A DNA stretch of 38,243 nucleotides from a virus: positions 1 to 38,243 of IMG/VR virus record IMGVR_UViG_3300028920_000152. One strand, 5' to 3'. Positions within the stretch are counted from its first letter, which is position 1. Every line of letters starts with the position of its first letter. The notes below the pieces were generated by a model. It ran no database searches. It had not been told where the DNA came from and was given only the letters and a program-made list of their open reading frames with translations. Made by a program: the position numbers and the translations under genes. Positions 21,735 through 31,510 of the stretch are shown one piece after another.

Positions 21735-22321
21735 ATAAAATTATGGAACTGAAAGGTGTGCACGTTGGGCAAACCGCGTACATCGTTGGAAGCGGTCCGA
21801 GCCTGCAATACCTGGAAGCGGATAATTTTGGTGACGGAATAGTAGTTGCGCTGAATGACACGATCCTGAAAGTCGAGCAACTCGGTATTCCAAACAAAAC
21901 GTATTCAATGCAGAAGGATGGATGTTTGGTTTGTAGGCGCAAGTGTCCTCCGTGCTGGACCGTTAAGCCACAAAAAGCAACTTTGCTTGTTCATAAACAG
22001 GAAAGCGCGTGGAGATTGCAGGAATACGCGCCCAGGTATGTATTCAGCAATAAGGAAGATTTTAATATTCCCTGGTTCACATTCTCGTCTGTTGTTGCGA
22101 TTCACATTGTGGCCTTAATGGGATGCAACCGGATCGTTTTGGTGTCGCATGATGCAATGGCAACCGGAGATACCGGAAGGTGGAGCGTAAGAAATCACGA
22201 TGATCTTTCAAATAAATCAAATGAGGGATACCTTGAGCAAGCCAAGACGGAAATGCTTATCGTTTTGAATTCAAAATCAATCGAGTTTGAATTTTTAACA
22301 CCCAAAAACAAGAAAGGATAG
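21731..22321 (+). CDS. DUF115/MptE-like glycosylation-associated protein
   Basis: 196 aa, start in ATGA overlap. The opening VGQTAYIVGSGPSLQYL is the glycine-loop signature of the DUF115-type family (Maf-like, sialyltransferase-related fold), with DGIVVALNDTI and the later WFTFSSVVAIHIVALMGCNRIVLVSHDAM in the expected order. A Cys cluster (CLVCRRKCPPC) may bind metal. Members participate in glycan transfer to proteins such as flagellins. With the neighbouring glycosyltransferase it forms a small modification cassette inside the tail operon. Confidence 0.75.
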   Translation: MNKIMELKGVHVGQTAYIVGSGPSLQYLEADNFGDGIVVALNDTILKVEQLGIPNKTYSMQKDGCLVCRRKCPPCWTVKPQKATLLVHKQESAWRLQEYAPRYVFSNKEDFNIPWFTFSSVVAIHIVALMGCNRIVLVSHDAMATGDTGRWSVRNHDDLSNKSNEGYLEQAKTEMLIVLNSKSIEFEFLTPKNKKG

Positions 22322-22349
22322 AAGGCCGGAGTTTAGTAAGGTGCAGCGG

Positions 22350-22378
22350 TTGACTCTTGGAAAAACTGACAATTATTA
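22350..22378 (+). promoter_or_regulatory. Candidate promoter restarting the tail operon
   Basis: TTGACT (22350-22355), 17-bp spacer, TTATTA (22373-22378), 15 bp before ATG 22393. It would restore transcription after the glycosylation cassette. The -10 match is imperfect. Confidence 0.35.
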
Positions 22379-22392
22379 ATCGTGGAGGGATT

Positions 22393-22845
22393 ATGGCCGA
22401 ATTGAGACTTGACGAAAAAACAAAAGCGGCACTTATTGGCTTAATGCCGATGTCTGAAAATGGCCGGTTGCCGTTTACCCCGGTGGAATTTACCGAAAGG
22501 GGTTTGCCGGCCGAGGTAATACCGGAATTTGATTTGGGAACGTGGACCATGCAGCAAAAGCATGATTACCACGAGCGGCGCAAGGGCAACCGCAATGCGA
22601 CCCAAGACGAAATAAAGCAAGAGGCCCGGCAGTCCATTTACGGAATGCGCAAAATGTTTTTGCTGCCAGACTTTGAGCCGCTGGAATTCAAGGCCGAGAC
22701 AGATGGCACGATCACCAAGGACGTTTTTGAGCAGCTACCCGAAACCGTGCAACTGTCTTTGTGGTTTCAGGCGGCACGCATGGCGGGGGTGATCGGCCCG
22801 GCAGCGGTTTTGTCAAGCGAGGAAATGCAGGGTTTAAAATCTTAG
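22393..22845 (+). CDS. Tail assembly chaperone, short form (gpG-like)
   Basis: 150 aa, start behind GTGGAGG (22382-22388). Helical, acidic, with no catalytic motif; it ends ...EEMQGLKS at 22845. The stop lies just behind the slippery heptamer T-TTA-AAA at 22833-22839, in the right phase for -1 slippage. It precedes the tape measure gene, the canonical place for the lambda G-type chaperone, which binds the tape measure during tail assembly. Confidence 0.8.
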   Translation: MAELRLDEKTKAALIGLMPMSENGRLPFTPVEFTERGLPAEVIPEFDLGTWTMQQKHDYHERRKGNRNATQDEIKQEARQSIYGMRKMFLLPDFEPLEFKAETDGTITKDVFEQLPETVQLSLWFQAARMAGVIGPAAVLSSEEMQGLKS

Positions 22846-23180
22846 CTGCCATCCACACCGGGGCCATGCCCGCACACGTTTGCGACATGGCTGCCGGGGT
22901 GCCGAAAGCACGGTGCGAGAACCCCACGCAGGCGGCAGCTTGGGAAGATCCTTTTTCGGTGCCGGAGGAATGGTATTATGAATGTCCTGTGCGATTCATT
23001 CCGGGGAATGTGTTTGACTTTTACGAGCAATACGAATATGAAAAGGAAACCCGGACGGCTTTACCATACTGGCAGCGCAGCGTGCGGTGGATGGCTGCGG
23101 TCAATCAATACCAGCACTGGAAAACGCACTATTCAAATGAACTGGCAAAGAAGCCACCTAAACCTGCGAAGGGGCTTTAA
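22393..23180 (+). CDS. Tail assembly chaperone, frameshift product (gpGT-like)
   Basis: Produced by -1 slippage at 22833-22839: the reading continues ATC TTA GCT GCC (from 22839) as ILAAIHTGAMPAH... to TAA 23180. The extension has a Cys/His segment (HVCDMAAGVPKARC) and a helical end (WQRSVRWMAAVNQYQHW). It has no own ribosome site, and its conserved-looking part begins exactly at the shift. The ratio of short to long form is known to matter for long-tailed phages. Confidence 0.8.
22833..22891 (+). promoter_or_regulatory. Programmed -1 frameshift site
   Basis: Slippery TTTAAAA (22833-22839) in the X-XXY-YYZ phase. A hairpin GCCATG (22863-22868)/CATGGC (22886-22891), with inner CGCA/TGCG, begins about 23 nt downstream. 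The spacing is longer than usual for a stimulator. Confidence 0.75.
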
Positions 23181-23182
23181 TC

Positions 23183-25081
23183 ATGGCTGATGACAAAATC
23201 CGAATAAAAATCGAGCTTGACGAGAATTTAAAAAGCGAGTTCAAAAAGGCTTCCAATACCATAGGCACGGGGTCGCGCCAAATGGAGGGGAGTTTAAATT
23301 CCCTAAAAAAAAGCGTATCAAATTTAGCAACAGGATATGTGGCCTTAAGGGCAGCATCTGAAAGCGTTAGATTTTTGTGGGATTCTGCGAAGGTTGCCGG
23401 AAATCTTACCGAGGCACTTAATAAGCAGCGCACGGTTTTCCGTGGCCTTGAAAAAGAGGTTGCCCAATACAACAAGGTACTAACGCAATCCTATTCACTT
23501 TCAAGGCGTGAGGCTGCGCAATTTACCAGCACGATTCAGGACACCCTTGTGCCTTTGGGGTTCGCTCGTGACAAGGCCGGGGAAATGTCGTTTGAAGTTG
23601 TTAAGCTGGCCCGCGACCTTGCATCATTTAACAATTTGCCAACCGAACAGGTTATTGGTGACATCCAAAGCGCACTTGTTGGAAACGTCATCACGATGAG
23701 AAAATACGGGGTTGTTTTAAGCGAAACATCACTAAAGCAAGAGGCCGCCAATCTTGGCTATAAAGTAGGAACCGGAATTCTTGACGCAAACGCAAAAGCG
23801 GCTGCGGCATTGTCTTTGGCTATGAAGGGAAGCGCGGACGCACAGGGCGACTACGCAAGAACGGCAGACTCTTTTAATAACCAACTTAGGGCAGTTACGA
23901 GCTCATGGGAGGACTTTCAAGCAAGCCTTGGGGCGTTTGTTGCCGGATCGTCTTTGGTTTTGGGAGCAATAGGAAAAATAAACACACATCTTGCGTTGAT
24001 GGCCAAACTGTTGAACGGTAGGGATACGGAAGAATTGCAAATGACGGCCCACAGGAAAAACAAGGAACGGCTCGAAGAGCAAATAAAGCTTGAGCAAGAC
24101 AAACTTTCTTTAATAATGCAGGGCCGTATGGCTACCGGGTCAATGTCGAGAGATGAGGCGGTAGCGGCATTAACGGCAAAAATCAAATTCATGCGCGAAC
24201 AGGCCGATCTTTCAAAAGAATCTTTTGATAAAATGTGGCAATCGGCAAAGGGTAAAACAAAGCCAAAGCCAGGTGCGCCAATTAATGGTGGGGCGTCCGC
24301 AGATACAAGCCTGCAAAAAGATGAGGTCGAGGATGAGTGGGAAACGGCGCGAATGATCCGAGACATTCAGCAGCAGGGGTTAAAAGATTGGGAGGATGTG
24401 CAAAGGAAAAAACAGGCAGCGCGGTTTGCCCATATCAAGGAAATGAACGAAGCTTATGAGGCCGAGGTACGGGCGGAGGAAGAAAAAACCAGGCGCATAG
24501 CGTCAGAAACAGCAAAACAGAAGGCATTGCGCCAGTCAGTAGTACAATCAAGCATGGGGCTAATTACCCAACTGGCTGCGCTCAACAAAGACGCAAGCGC
24601 GGAGAACTTTACCGTTTACAAAGCGGCAGCAATGTCCGAGGCCGGGGTTGTGGCAGGATTAAATGCAATCAAGGCACTTGGGCAACCGCCATTTCCGGGC
24701 ACCAATATTGCGGCGGCAATCCTGGCCGGGTCGTTGGGAGCGGTTCAAATCGCCAACATAGCACGGCAGCAGCCACCGAAATTTGCCCAGGGCGGTATTG
24801 TCACCGGCAATCAGCCATTGGGCGACCACGTTTTGACCCGGCAGAACTCCGGGGAAATGAATCTTAACATGAATCAGCAGGCGTCGCTTTTCCGTGCGAT
24901 ACAAGGCGGAACCCTGGGCGGGCCTACTATCAACATGGGCGGAGATACGATTGTTGTGCAGGGCAACGCGGACGATGAAACAATCGGAGCCATAGCGCAG
25001 ACCCGGGAGCGGCAATTATCGGCGTTAAAAGAGATGCTTCATGAATTGAATGTAGCGGGCCAACTTTCGGCATTGGCATGA
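23183..25081 (+). CDS. Tail tape measure protein
   Basis: 632 aa. N-terminal coiled region (KIRIKIELDENLKSEFKKASNTIGTGSRQMEGSLNSLKKSVSNLATGYVALRAA), then the tape-measure core (QYNKVLTQSYSLSRREAAQFTSTIQDTLVPLGF... MSFEVVKLARDLASFNNLPTEQVIGDIQSALVGN), coiled coils and an Ala/Gly-rich hydrophobic stretch near the C-terminus (AAAILAGSLGAVQIANIAR). The size implies a rather short tail. It directly follows the frameshifted chaperone. Confidence 0.9.
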   Translation: MADDKIRIKIELDENLKSEFKKASNTIGTGSRQMEGSLNSLKKSVSNLATGYVALRAASESVRFLWDSAKVAGNLTEALNKQRTVFRGLEKEVAQYNKVLTQSYSLSRREAAQFTSTIQDTLVPLGFARDKAGEMSFEVVKLARDLASFNNLPTEQVIGDIQSALVGNVITMRKYGVVLSETSLKQEAANLGYKVGTGILDANAKAAAALSLAMKGSADAQGDYARTADSFNNQLRAVTSSWEDFQASLGAFVAGSSLVLGAIGKINTHLALMAKLLNGRDTEELQMTAHRKNKERLEEQIKLEQDKLSLIMQGRMATGSMSRDEAVAALTAKIKFMREQADLSKESFDKMWQSAKGKTKPKPGAPINGGASADTSLQKDEVEDEWETARMIRDIQQQGLKDWEDVQRKKQAARFAHIKEMNEAYEAEVRAEEEKTRRIASETAKQKALRQSVVQSSMGLITQLAALNKDASAENFTVYKAAAMSEAGVVAGLNAIKALGQPPFPGTNIAAAILAGSLGAVQIANIARQQPPKFAQGGIVTGNQPLGDHVLTRQNSGEMNLNMNQQASLFRAIQGGTLGGPTINMGGDTIVVQGNADDETIGAIAQTRERQLSALKEMLHELNVAGQLSALA

Positions 25082-25123
25082 TTTTGAAGCCTTTAAACAG
25101 GGTATTTTAAAGGATTAAACTTT

Positions 25124-25891
25124 ATGGATATTGATGGCGCAGGCATTACGCAAGTAACAGCAAAGATTTTGCCGGGGTTTCGGCCATTGACGAAGCACGC
25201 GATTGTCTGGCGTCAAGCCGAGGATGGTAATTGGCTTGGGGTTGACCGTGGAGCTGCGGAGGATATTTACGAAACCAAAATATCAATGCACGGAACGGAA
25301 TCGGTTATCAATACGTTTATCACTGAAATGCAGTACAACAGGGACGGAGAATCAAACACGCTTACTCTTTCCGATTTTTTCAGCACTGAACACATATTCG
25401 GGGAAAACGTAGATCACAGCGGTAACATAACGGCAACAATTACGGGGTGGCCCCAAAGACGACAGGCGACTCTAAAGGGATGGAGTGTGACTGTAACACT
25501 GCGGGCCACATCCGTATCTTTCACCGGTGCCAGCAGCTTGCCAACATTGCAATATTGCGCGACCGGGCCAGAAGCATATTCCGACTGGACGATTAACAAA
25601 GATTTTACTTATGAGGGCACTGCGGCATACTCCGACCGGCAGGCAGACACGGGAATATTTCAAGGCGTTTTCACTGTGACACAGGCCGACGCAATCCTGT
25701 TGCGGAATTACATAAGGTCACAACGCACCGGCAATTTTACGCTGGCAAACAATTTTGGTATTGATTACCCTTTTGGCCCAAGGTCCGGCAATTCGTATTC
25801 GTACACAACCAAGCTGATTGATTGGGAAGATATGGGCTTGGTCGGGGTCAACTGGCACCGTTTCAGATTGCGCTTTGCAGAGGTGGTATAA
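25124..25891 (+). CDS. Distal tail / minor tail protein
   Basis: 255 aa, AAAGGA upstream. Beta-rich throughout (AIVWRQAEDGNWLGVDRGAAEDIYETKISMHGTE... FTLANNFGIDYPFGPRSGNSYSYTTKLIDWEDMGLVGVNWHRFRLRFAEVV). The order right after the tape measure is that of distal tail proteins that start the tip complex. The family is not certain. Confidence 0.65.
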   Translation: MDIDGAGITQVTAKILPGFRPLTKHAIVWRQAEDGNWLGVDRGAAEDIYETKISMHGTESVINTFITEMQYNRDGESNTLTLSDFFSTEHIFGENVDHSGNITATITGWPQRRQATLKGWSVTVTLRATSVSFTGASSLPTLQYCATGPEAYSDWTINKDFTYEGTAAYSDRQADTGIFQGVFTVTQADAILLRNYIRSQRTGNFTLANNFGIDYPFGPRSGNSYSYTTKLIDWEDMGLVGVNWHRFRLRFAEVV

Positions 25892-28800
25892 TGGCTGATT
25901 TTATTTATGTACTTTGGAAGGTAGGCGACCAGGGCACCGGCACCGGCAAAGAGCATTTCGGCATAAAAGACGGCATGCCCGTTTGTTACATAGACCCCGA
26001 CGACCCGAAGTATCAAAACTGGACGCCGAGCCCGCACACAAAAAAGGTTTTTGCCGTTACAAAGGTGCCAAGCGCGTTACTGGAAGATATCAAAGACGGC
26101 CTGCAGCCAACTACCGACAAAGAGGAAATCGACCCCAAAACCTACCGCCCGCGCAAAAAGAAAATCAATTTTGGCGCACTCGAATCGTTTACGGGGTCAA
26201 TTGGGCTTGAAACATCTTTGCGCGACGCCTCCACGGTTGACGTAATAGATTGCACCAAAGAAGGGTTTTCTGCATTGCTTACTGATACGGCAACGCTCAA
26301 CCCGTCACAAATTGATTTTAATGCCGTCGCTTCTGGCGAGTTTACCGTTGGGTCGGGCGGGTCAGACGATTATGCGACGTGGGCAGCCGCAAGCTCCGAC
26401 GTGGATTCGACGGTTACGGACACGCTCACCTTCAAGCAATCAACGGCAGTTACGGAAACCGCAACATCGACTTTTGCGCCTGATTTAAACGGGCAGACGC
26501 TCAACATTACGTCAAGGGTAAGGCCCAGGAAAAGCCCCGCAAGCGGCCTGCAAATCACGGTCAATGTGGACGCAAATATTTTCGTAATCAGCAATACCGG
26601 GTTGGGCACCGTCAATCTTTGCCATTTAAGAATGAAGCGCGGCGCGGTATCTGTGACAGGTGCAAAATATTGGATTTTAATAAATGGGCAAGACGCGGCA
26701 ACGGCTATTAATATTCACAACAACGTTCAAGACGGCCAAAACGAAAATTCCATTGTTTTTATTGCGGTTGGCGGCGGCGGCGGCGAAAACGCCATTGTGT
26801 CTGTTTGGAACAACTTATTGTGGGGTGGATATAAAGGAATTTACACCACCGGAGCCCACACTTCCAATAGATACGAAAACAACACCATTGCCGAAATTAC
26901 GGGCACGGGCATTGATCTTTATAATACAAACGTAACCACAAAAAATAATTTTGTTGAATCAACAGGGGCGAACTACTACCAACACGGAAACGCCGCCGGA
27001 TACAACAACGCGGGCACGGATGCAACTTGCACCAATGGAAACTGGGGCACCGGCTCGGGCAATGTGCCGAGCCTGACCGTTGCCGATGAATTCGAAAGCA
27101 TTGTCGATACTTCCGGGGTGGACTATTTCCGGGTATTGGCTGGCAGCAATCTTGACACTGCAGGAACGTCGCCGGGCATATCGCTAAACACAAGCGGCGC
27201 TCAGGGCAACACGCGCCCGCATACAGGGTCAAGCTATTCAATCGGCGCTGACGAATTGTTTGTAAATACTGCCCTGCAGTATGCAATCGAAGTGGAAACT
27301 GATGCCAGCTATTCGGCAGCGGCAACCGGGTTTAACAATGGTTTTCTGCGGGTTGTCACTGGTCGGCCAGGTTATGACGGCACAGACACAGGCAACGCCA
27401 TTATACCAACCGGTGATAATTCGGTGTTGAAAATTGACCTTGGCGGGGCCGAGACAATCAGCGTTTCGTTTCAGTCGGGCGAACTCTATGCAGCAAGCAA
27501 TGGCGATTTTAAGGCGGCGAACACCGTGCCGGTTGTCGGGTCACGCTTTACTGTTTTGGATACGTCAGATTTTACCGGGGGTGAGCTCACAACAGCCAAG
27601 GGCGGCGCACCGGCTGAAGGGGATATGTTTGAGGTCACAAACGCCACAGCAGCAAGCGAAGCCGTGGAATATGTCGGGGTTAATGTCTGGTATGAGGGCT
27701 TGATATCCAAGGGCAGCATGACCAACCCAAGCCGGGAGGCTGCGGGCCTGGTTAAGACCGGGGGGTATGGCACGCTTTCAGGGTTCAATTTCGCCGTACC
27801 CCAGGCGTTTGTCGCGGGTTCCGGCACACCATTCTGGAAGTCTATGGTCGATAACGATGTGGCCTTTTTGAATAAGGAAGTGCGGCTTTATTCTGTCATT
27901 GGTGATGAATTTTTCCAAATTTGGAGTGGGCGCGTAAACAACACAATTCAAACCGAAACGGATTACAAGATCGTGTGCAAGGGCGGATTTAAGCGCGACC
28001 ACAAGGACTTTCCGCCGAACACTTTTAATCCAAAAGATTACCCGAACGCGGACGAAGCTTTTGCGTCTGATCCTGTGCCGGTTTGTTTTGGCACGGTGCC
28101 CTATGCGCGATTGATACCTGTTTCTGGTGGGCCGTCGTTTTATAACCTGGTAATTAATGGCGGGGTAGAACATAAAACAGCGATGGCATATTCCTACAGC
28201 GTCGGTGCCACTTCCACCACTCTCGGATTGCGTATTCGCCGGTATGGAATCCAGCCCTTTTACAGCGCAAACTATTTTGCCGGAGCTTATTTGTTTGTGT
28301 TAAGCGGCGGCGGCAGTCCGGACACAACAAAAGGAATTAGGATAATTTCCAACACGCAAGGGCCTTCTGATATGGTGTTCACATTATCAGAACCGGTTTC
28401 TAATTTTGTATTGGGAACTCACGGATATTCTGGCAGTGCTGACCAAATAGACAAATGGCAATTTGCAATCGCAAAACTTGAAACAACGTGCGTTGTTAGC
28501 AATGCCGAAGTCGCAGAGTTTAAAAAAGACATCCACGGACTGCCCCAGGTGTTTAATTACAACATGCAAAACAAGAGTTATGACGACATAAAGCACCTGC
28601 ACAATGAATCAAGCGTGACAAATGCCAGCTATAACGACACGGCAACAATGGACACACTTTCTAACGTCCTTTCAAAATCCGGCAACACTGACATTTTATT
28701 TCCTTTGCCATTAATATCCGCAGGCGCGGAGGCTTTTGGGGAATTAATTAATATTGACGCAAGCACGTTTATACCCACGATTACAACGACGTTTAGCCCT

Positions 28801-30387
28801 GTTGCTAATATGTCGCTTGTGGGGTCTGTTGCTTCCATTTACGACCTTGACAGGTCCACATATTTAGAAGTGCAACGGACAAGTACCGGCGCAGCGATGG
28901 GCACCGGCACGGAAACCAGCGCGGTTATTTATGCGACAATCGAAATACCTGAAAGTCAAAACGACGCGAGCAGTTTTTATTTTGGCGCGGATTTGGAGCA
29001 GGCAAGCACGGCGGCACACGACCAAAACATAAGAATCGACATAATCTTTTTTGACCAATACGGCAACTATGCGACCAATAAAAATTTTCTGCACCCGGGA
29101 TCAGCTTCCCGCGATGATACGGCGTCATGGACAGACTTCAATATTTTGCCAAATGAATATTACCGTTTGGCGATAACTGGAAATGGGGCAAACAGCGAAG
29201 ATTCTTTGTTTGCATCAGACGATGGCACGGCAACGGGTGAAATAAAAACGGCTGTTACGCTTGATTCGAGCATAATCACCGGCCTGCAAAACGGATCAAT
29301 AAGCAACCGAGTAGTGATTTATATATCCATGATTGGGGAACAAATAGCGGCTGCGCAGACATACAAACTCAGAATAAAACAGTTTGGGCTTTTGGCTGAA
29401 AAATCCGTTGATATCACAAGCGCGGAAAATTACACCCGGTTGGCAGGCGAAGAATACAACAGCACTTCCAGCCATTCCGTGTATCGGATTTTCCGCAAGA
29501 TATTGGAAGATTACGACGGAATAAGCACGAGCCTTATTGATTACGACAATATGGCAAACACGCGGCACAACTGGTTTGCAGCGCGGCAGATAACCGAAAA
29601 GAAAAACAGCTTTGAGTATTTAAAGGAACTTGCCGAGCAATCGTTTGTATCAATCTACCAGGACCGCAAAGGGAAAATCAAATTGACCGCCTGGCTTGAC
29701 CGTGACGACACGGCGCACCAACACGATGAGGATAGCATGATTGCCGGGTCGATACACAACTGGAAGCGCACCGGCGTTGATTACCTGTACAACAATTTTA
29801 CCCTGCGGTGGGGATACAACCCGGGGGCCAACTCATATTTTCAGCAATACCAGATCGCAAACGTGGATGACTCAACTGCCGGGCCGGACTGCCAATTTGA
29901 GGAAATGTGGAATATTTGCCGGATCTGTTACAACCTATACAATGTTATTCGTGAATTCAAAATGGATCTGCCATGGTATCAGGACTTTGAAAAGTATTCC
30001 AATGTTGGCGACAGCACAAACGGCGTGCCCCCGCAGGACGCGGCCAGGTATTTTTTACAGCAGTGCATTTTTTGGCTGACAAGGGAAAAGCGCCGGGTAT
30101 CATATCGCATACCGATGAATGCCGACAACGCAACAATTGAGCTTTGCGACCCTGTAAACTTTCGGGATGCCGTCTTTACAGACTCAAAAACCGACAGTAG
30201 CTATATTGCCGGCAGCGTTGAAAAAATCGAGTACGATTTAAAAAAGGACCAAATCATAATTACCAGCCTGCTTGATCCGGAAGATTCGGTTGACGATGGC
30301 GGGTACATTTACGAAACCGGCGACGCACCGGACACAATTACAGAGTCAGGCAGTCAATCAGACACAATTACGGAGGTGGGGTTATAA
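25891..30387 (+). CDS. Large tail-tip/hub protein with embedded beta-helix
   Basis: 1498 aa; ATG 25891 in TAATG with the upstream stop (in-frame ATGs further up are shadow). About residues 140-460 form an inserted beta-helix (LNGQTLNITSRVR, VSVWNNLLWGG, YENNTIAEITG, and a closing SIGADELF). The C-terminal half contains hub-like stretches (VFNYNMQNKSYDDIKHLHNESS; SFEYLKELAEQSFVSIYQDRKGKIKLTAWLDRDD; RRVSYRIPMNADNATIELCDPVNFRD) seen in receptor-binding tip proteins. It probably organises the tip and carries the carbohydrate contact. Confidence 0.7.
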   Translation: MADFIYVLWKVGDQGTGTGKEHFGIKDGMPVCYIDPDDPKYQNWTPSPHTKKVFAVTKVPSALLEDIKDGLQPTTDKEEIDPKTYRPRKKKINFGALESFTGSIGLETSLRDASTVDVIDCTKEGFSALLTDTATLNPSQIDFNAVASGEFTVGSGGSDDYATWAAASSDVDSTVTDTLTFKQSTAVTETATSTFAPDLNGQTLNITSRVRPRKSPASGLQITVNVDANIFVISNTGLGTVNLCHLRMKRGAVSVTGAKYWILINGQDAATAINIHNNVQDGQNENSIVFIAVGGGGGENAIVSVWNNLLWGGYKGIYTTGAHTSNRYENNTIAEITGTGIDLYNTNVTTKNNFVESTGANYYQHGNAAGYNNAGTDATCTNGNWGTGSGNVPSLTVADEFESIVDTSGVDYFRVLAGSNLDTAGTSPGISLNTSGAQGNTRPHTGSSYSIGADELFVNTALQYAIEVETDASYSAAATGFNNGFLRVVTGRPGYDGTDTGNAIIPTGDNSVLKIDLGGAETISVSFQSGELYAASNGDFKAANTVPVVGSRFTVLDTSDFTGGELTTAKGGAPAEGDMFEVTNATAASEAVEYVGVNVWYEGLISKGSMTNPSREAAGLVKTGGYGTLSGFNFAVPQAFVAGSGTPFWKSMVDNDVAFLNKEVRLYSVIGDEFFQIWSGRVNNTIQTETDYKIVCKGGFKRDHKDFPPNTFNPKDYPNADEAFASDPVPVCFGTVPYARLIPVSGGPSFYNLVINGGVEHKTAMAYSYSVGATSTTLGLRIRRYGIQPFYSANYFAGAYLFVLSGGGSPDTTKGIRIISNTQGPSDMVFTLSEPVSNFVLGTHGYSGSADQIDKWQFAIAKLETTCVVSNAEVAEFKKDIHGLPQVFNYNMQNKSYDDIKHLHNESSVTNASYNDTATMDTLSNVLSKSGNTDILFPLPLISAGAEAFGELINIDASTFIPTITTTFSPVANMSLVGSVASIYDLDRSTYLEVQRTSTGAAMGTGTETSAVIYATIEIPESQNDASSFYFGADLEQASTAAHDQNIRIDIIFFDQYGNYATNKNFLHPGSASRDDTASWTDFNILPNEYYRLAITGNGANSEDSLFASDDGTATGEIKTAVTLDSSIITGLQNGSISNRVVIYISMIGEQIAAAQTYKLRIKQFGLLAEKSVDITSAENYTRLAGEEYNSTSSHSVYRIFRKILEDYDGISTSLIDYDNMANTRHNWFAARQITEKKNSFEYLKELAEQSFVSIYQDRKGKIKLTAWLDRDDTAHQHDEDSMIAGSIHNWKRTGVDYLYNNFTLRWGYNPGANSYFQQYQIANVDDSTAGPDCQFEEMWNICRICYNLYNVIREFKMDLPWYQDFEKYSNVGDSTNGVPPQDAARYFLQQCIFWLTREKRRVSYRIPMNADNATIELCDPVNFRDAVFTDSKTDSSYIAGSVEKIEYDLKKDQIIITSLLDPEDSVDDGGYIYETGDAPDTITESGSQSDTITEVGL

Positions 30388-31490
30388 TGGGAAATGAAAA
30401 TAAAGATGTCAAACGAGTAGAAAAAACCGAAGCACAGATTGAAGCAGGCGGGATCATTCAGCAGCAACTTGGGCACGCAAGCGACACGGACAGCTTAATA
30501 TATAGGGACAGCGGCGACAATTACATTGAATATCGGGCCTACCTTGACGGCTACATTGTTGATGATAGCCATTTTGTCGGCTTGTCAGACTCCACCGCCA
30601 GGCTTGTTTTTAATGATGAGGCAACCGACGACGTCACTGTTGAGTCGGCCGATTTTATCATAAATGGCGGCGACACATATTTTAAATATGATGCGGACAG
30701 CTACACGAAATTTTCAGTTGATGACGCTACCGGAGCCTTGGTAATAGAGCCGATAGGTGACGAAAGCGATGGATGCGTTGGCATTGGCGGGTCGCCGTCA
30801 AATTGCAGTTACGATAATGGCCTGGAAACACAAGGTGAAATTTGGGCAAATGGTATTATTACTTCCAAGCGGTCCGGTGGCGACACTGTTAGCCAGTTGA
30901 GCGTTATTGATACGGCGGCTGGTAGTGCGACAGCGGGGCCAATTTTTGATTTGTATCGAAGCGCGGAAGGTGATGCTGATGACGTACTGGCGGCTATCAA
31001 TTTTAACGGGCAGAATGACGCGGGTGAGCCTGAAAAAATTCTTTATGCCCAGATGCGTGCAGAGATTAAAACCGAAACTGACGAATCGGAGGATGGCCGG
31101 TTTGTATTTGAGGTAATGGACGGCGGAACAATAAGCACAGACCATTTGGTACTAGATAAGGATGGATTAAGCTTAAATGGGCGCATTGAGTTAAGATCAA
31201 CTGTCGCCCTGTCAAGCAGCTCTGACAATTTGGACGTAGTCAACTCAAGCGTTGTTATTGCTAACACGTCCGGGGGGGATATAACGCTTGGCGGGTTGGT
31301 TGGCGGAGTAACCGGCCAGGTGCTTTTCATTTTTAAAAGTACCGCAGCAAACACTTTGACAATAGAACACGACGAAAACACAGGAAATCAAGACATTATA
31401 ACCGCAGACACAAACGACATTTCGTTGACTAATTACGGCGGAGTGACGCTTGTGTATGATGGATCAAACTGGCACGAAGTGGGTCATTAA
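30387..31490 (+). CDS. Tail fibre protein
   Basis: 367 aa, start in TAATGG overlap. The N-terminal segment (RVEKTEAQIEAGGIIQQQLGHASDTDSLIYRD) likely docks on the tip. Asp/Gly/Ser-rich beta repeats with VGIGGSPSN and a C-terminal beta sandwich (GGDITLGGLVGGVTGQVLFIFKSTAANTLTIEHDE... NYGGVTLVYDGSNWHEVGH) follow, a common end of receptor-binding fibres. Function by position and composition. Confidence 0.75.
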   Translation: MGNENKDVKRVEKTEAQIEAGGIIQQQLGHASDTDSLIYRDSGDNYIEYRAYLDGYIVDDSHFVGLSDSTARLVFNDEATDDVTVESADFIINGGDTYFKYDADSYTKFSVDDATGALVIEPIGDESDGCVGIGGSPSNCSYDNGLETQGEIWANGIITSKRSGGDTVSQLSVIDTAAGSATAGPIFDLYRSAEGDADDVLAAINFNGQNDAGEPEKILYAQMRAEIKTETDESEDGRFVFEVMDGGTISTDHLVLDKDGLSLNGRIELRSTVALSSSSDNLDVVNSSVVIANTSGGDITLGGLVGGVTGQVLFIFKSTAANTLTIEHDENTGNQDIITADTNDISLTNYGGVTLVYDGSNWHEVGH

Positions 31491-31510
31491 TAAAAACAAG
31501 TGGAGGGGTC

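Noticed and set aside
30970-30990. CTGATGA in the fibre gene as ribozyme
   Set aside because: No stem I or GAAA partner nearby; ordinary coding sequence.
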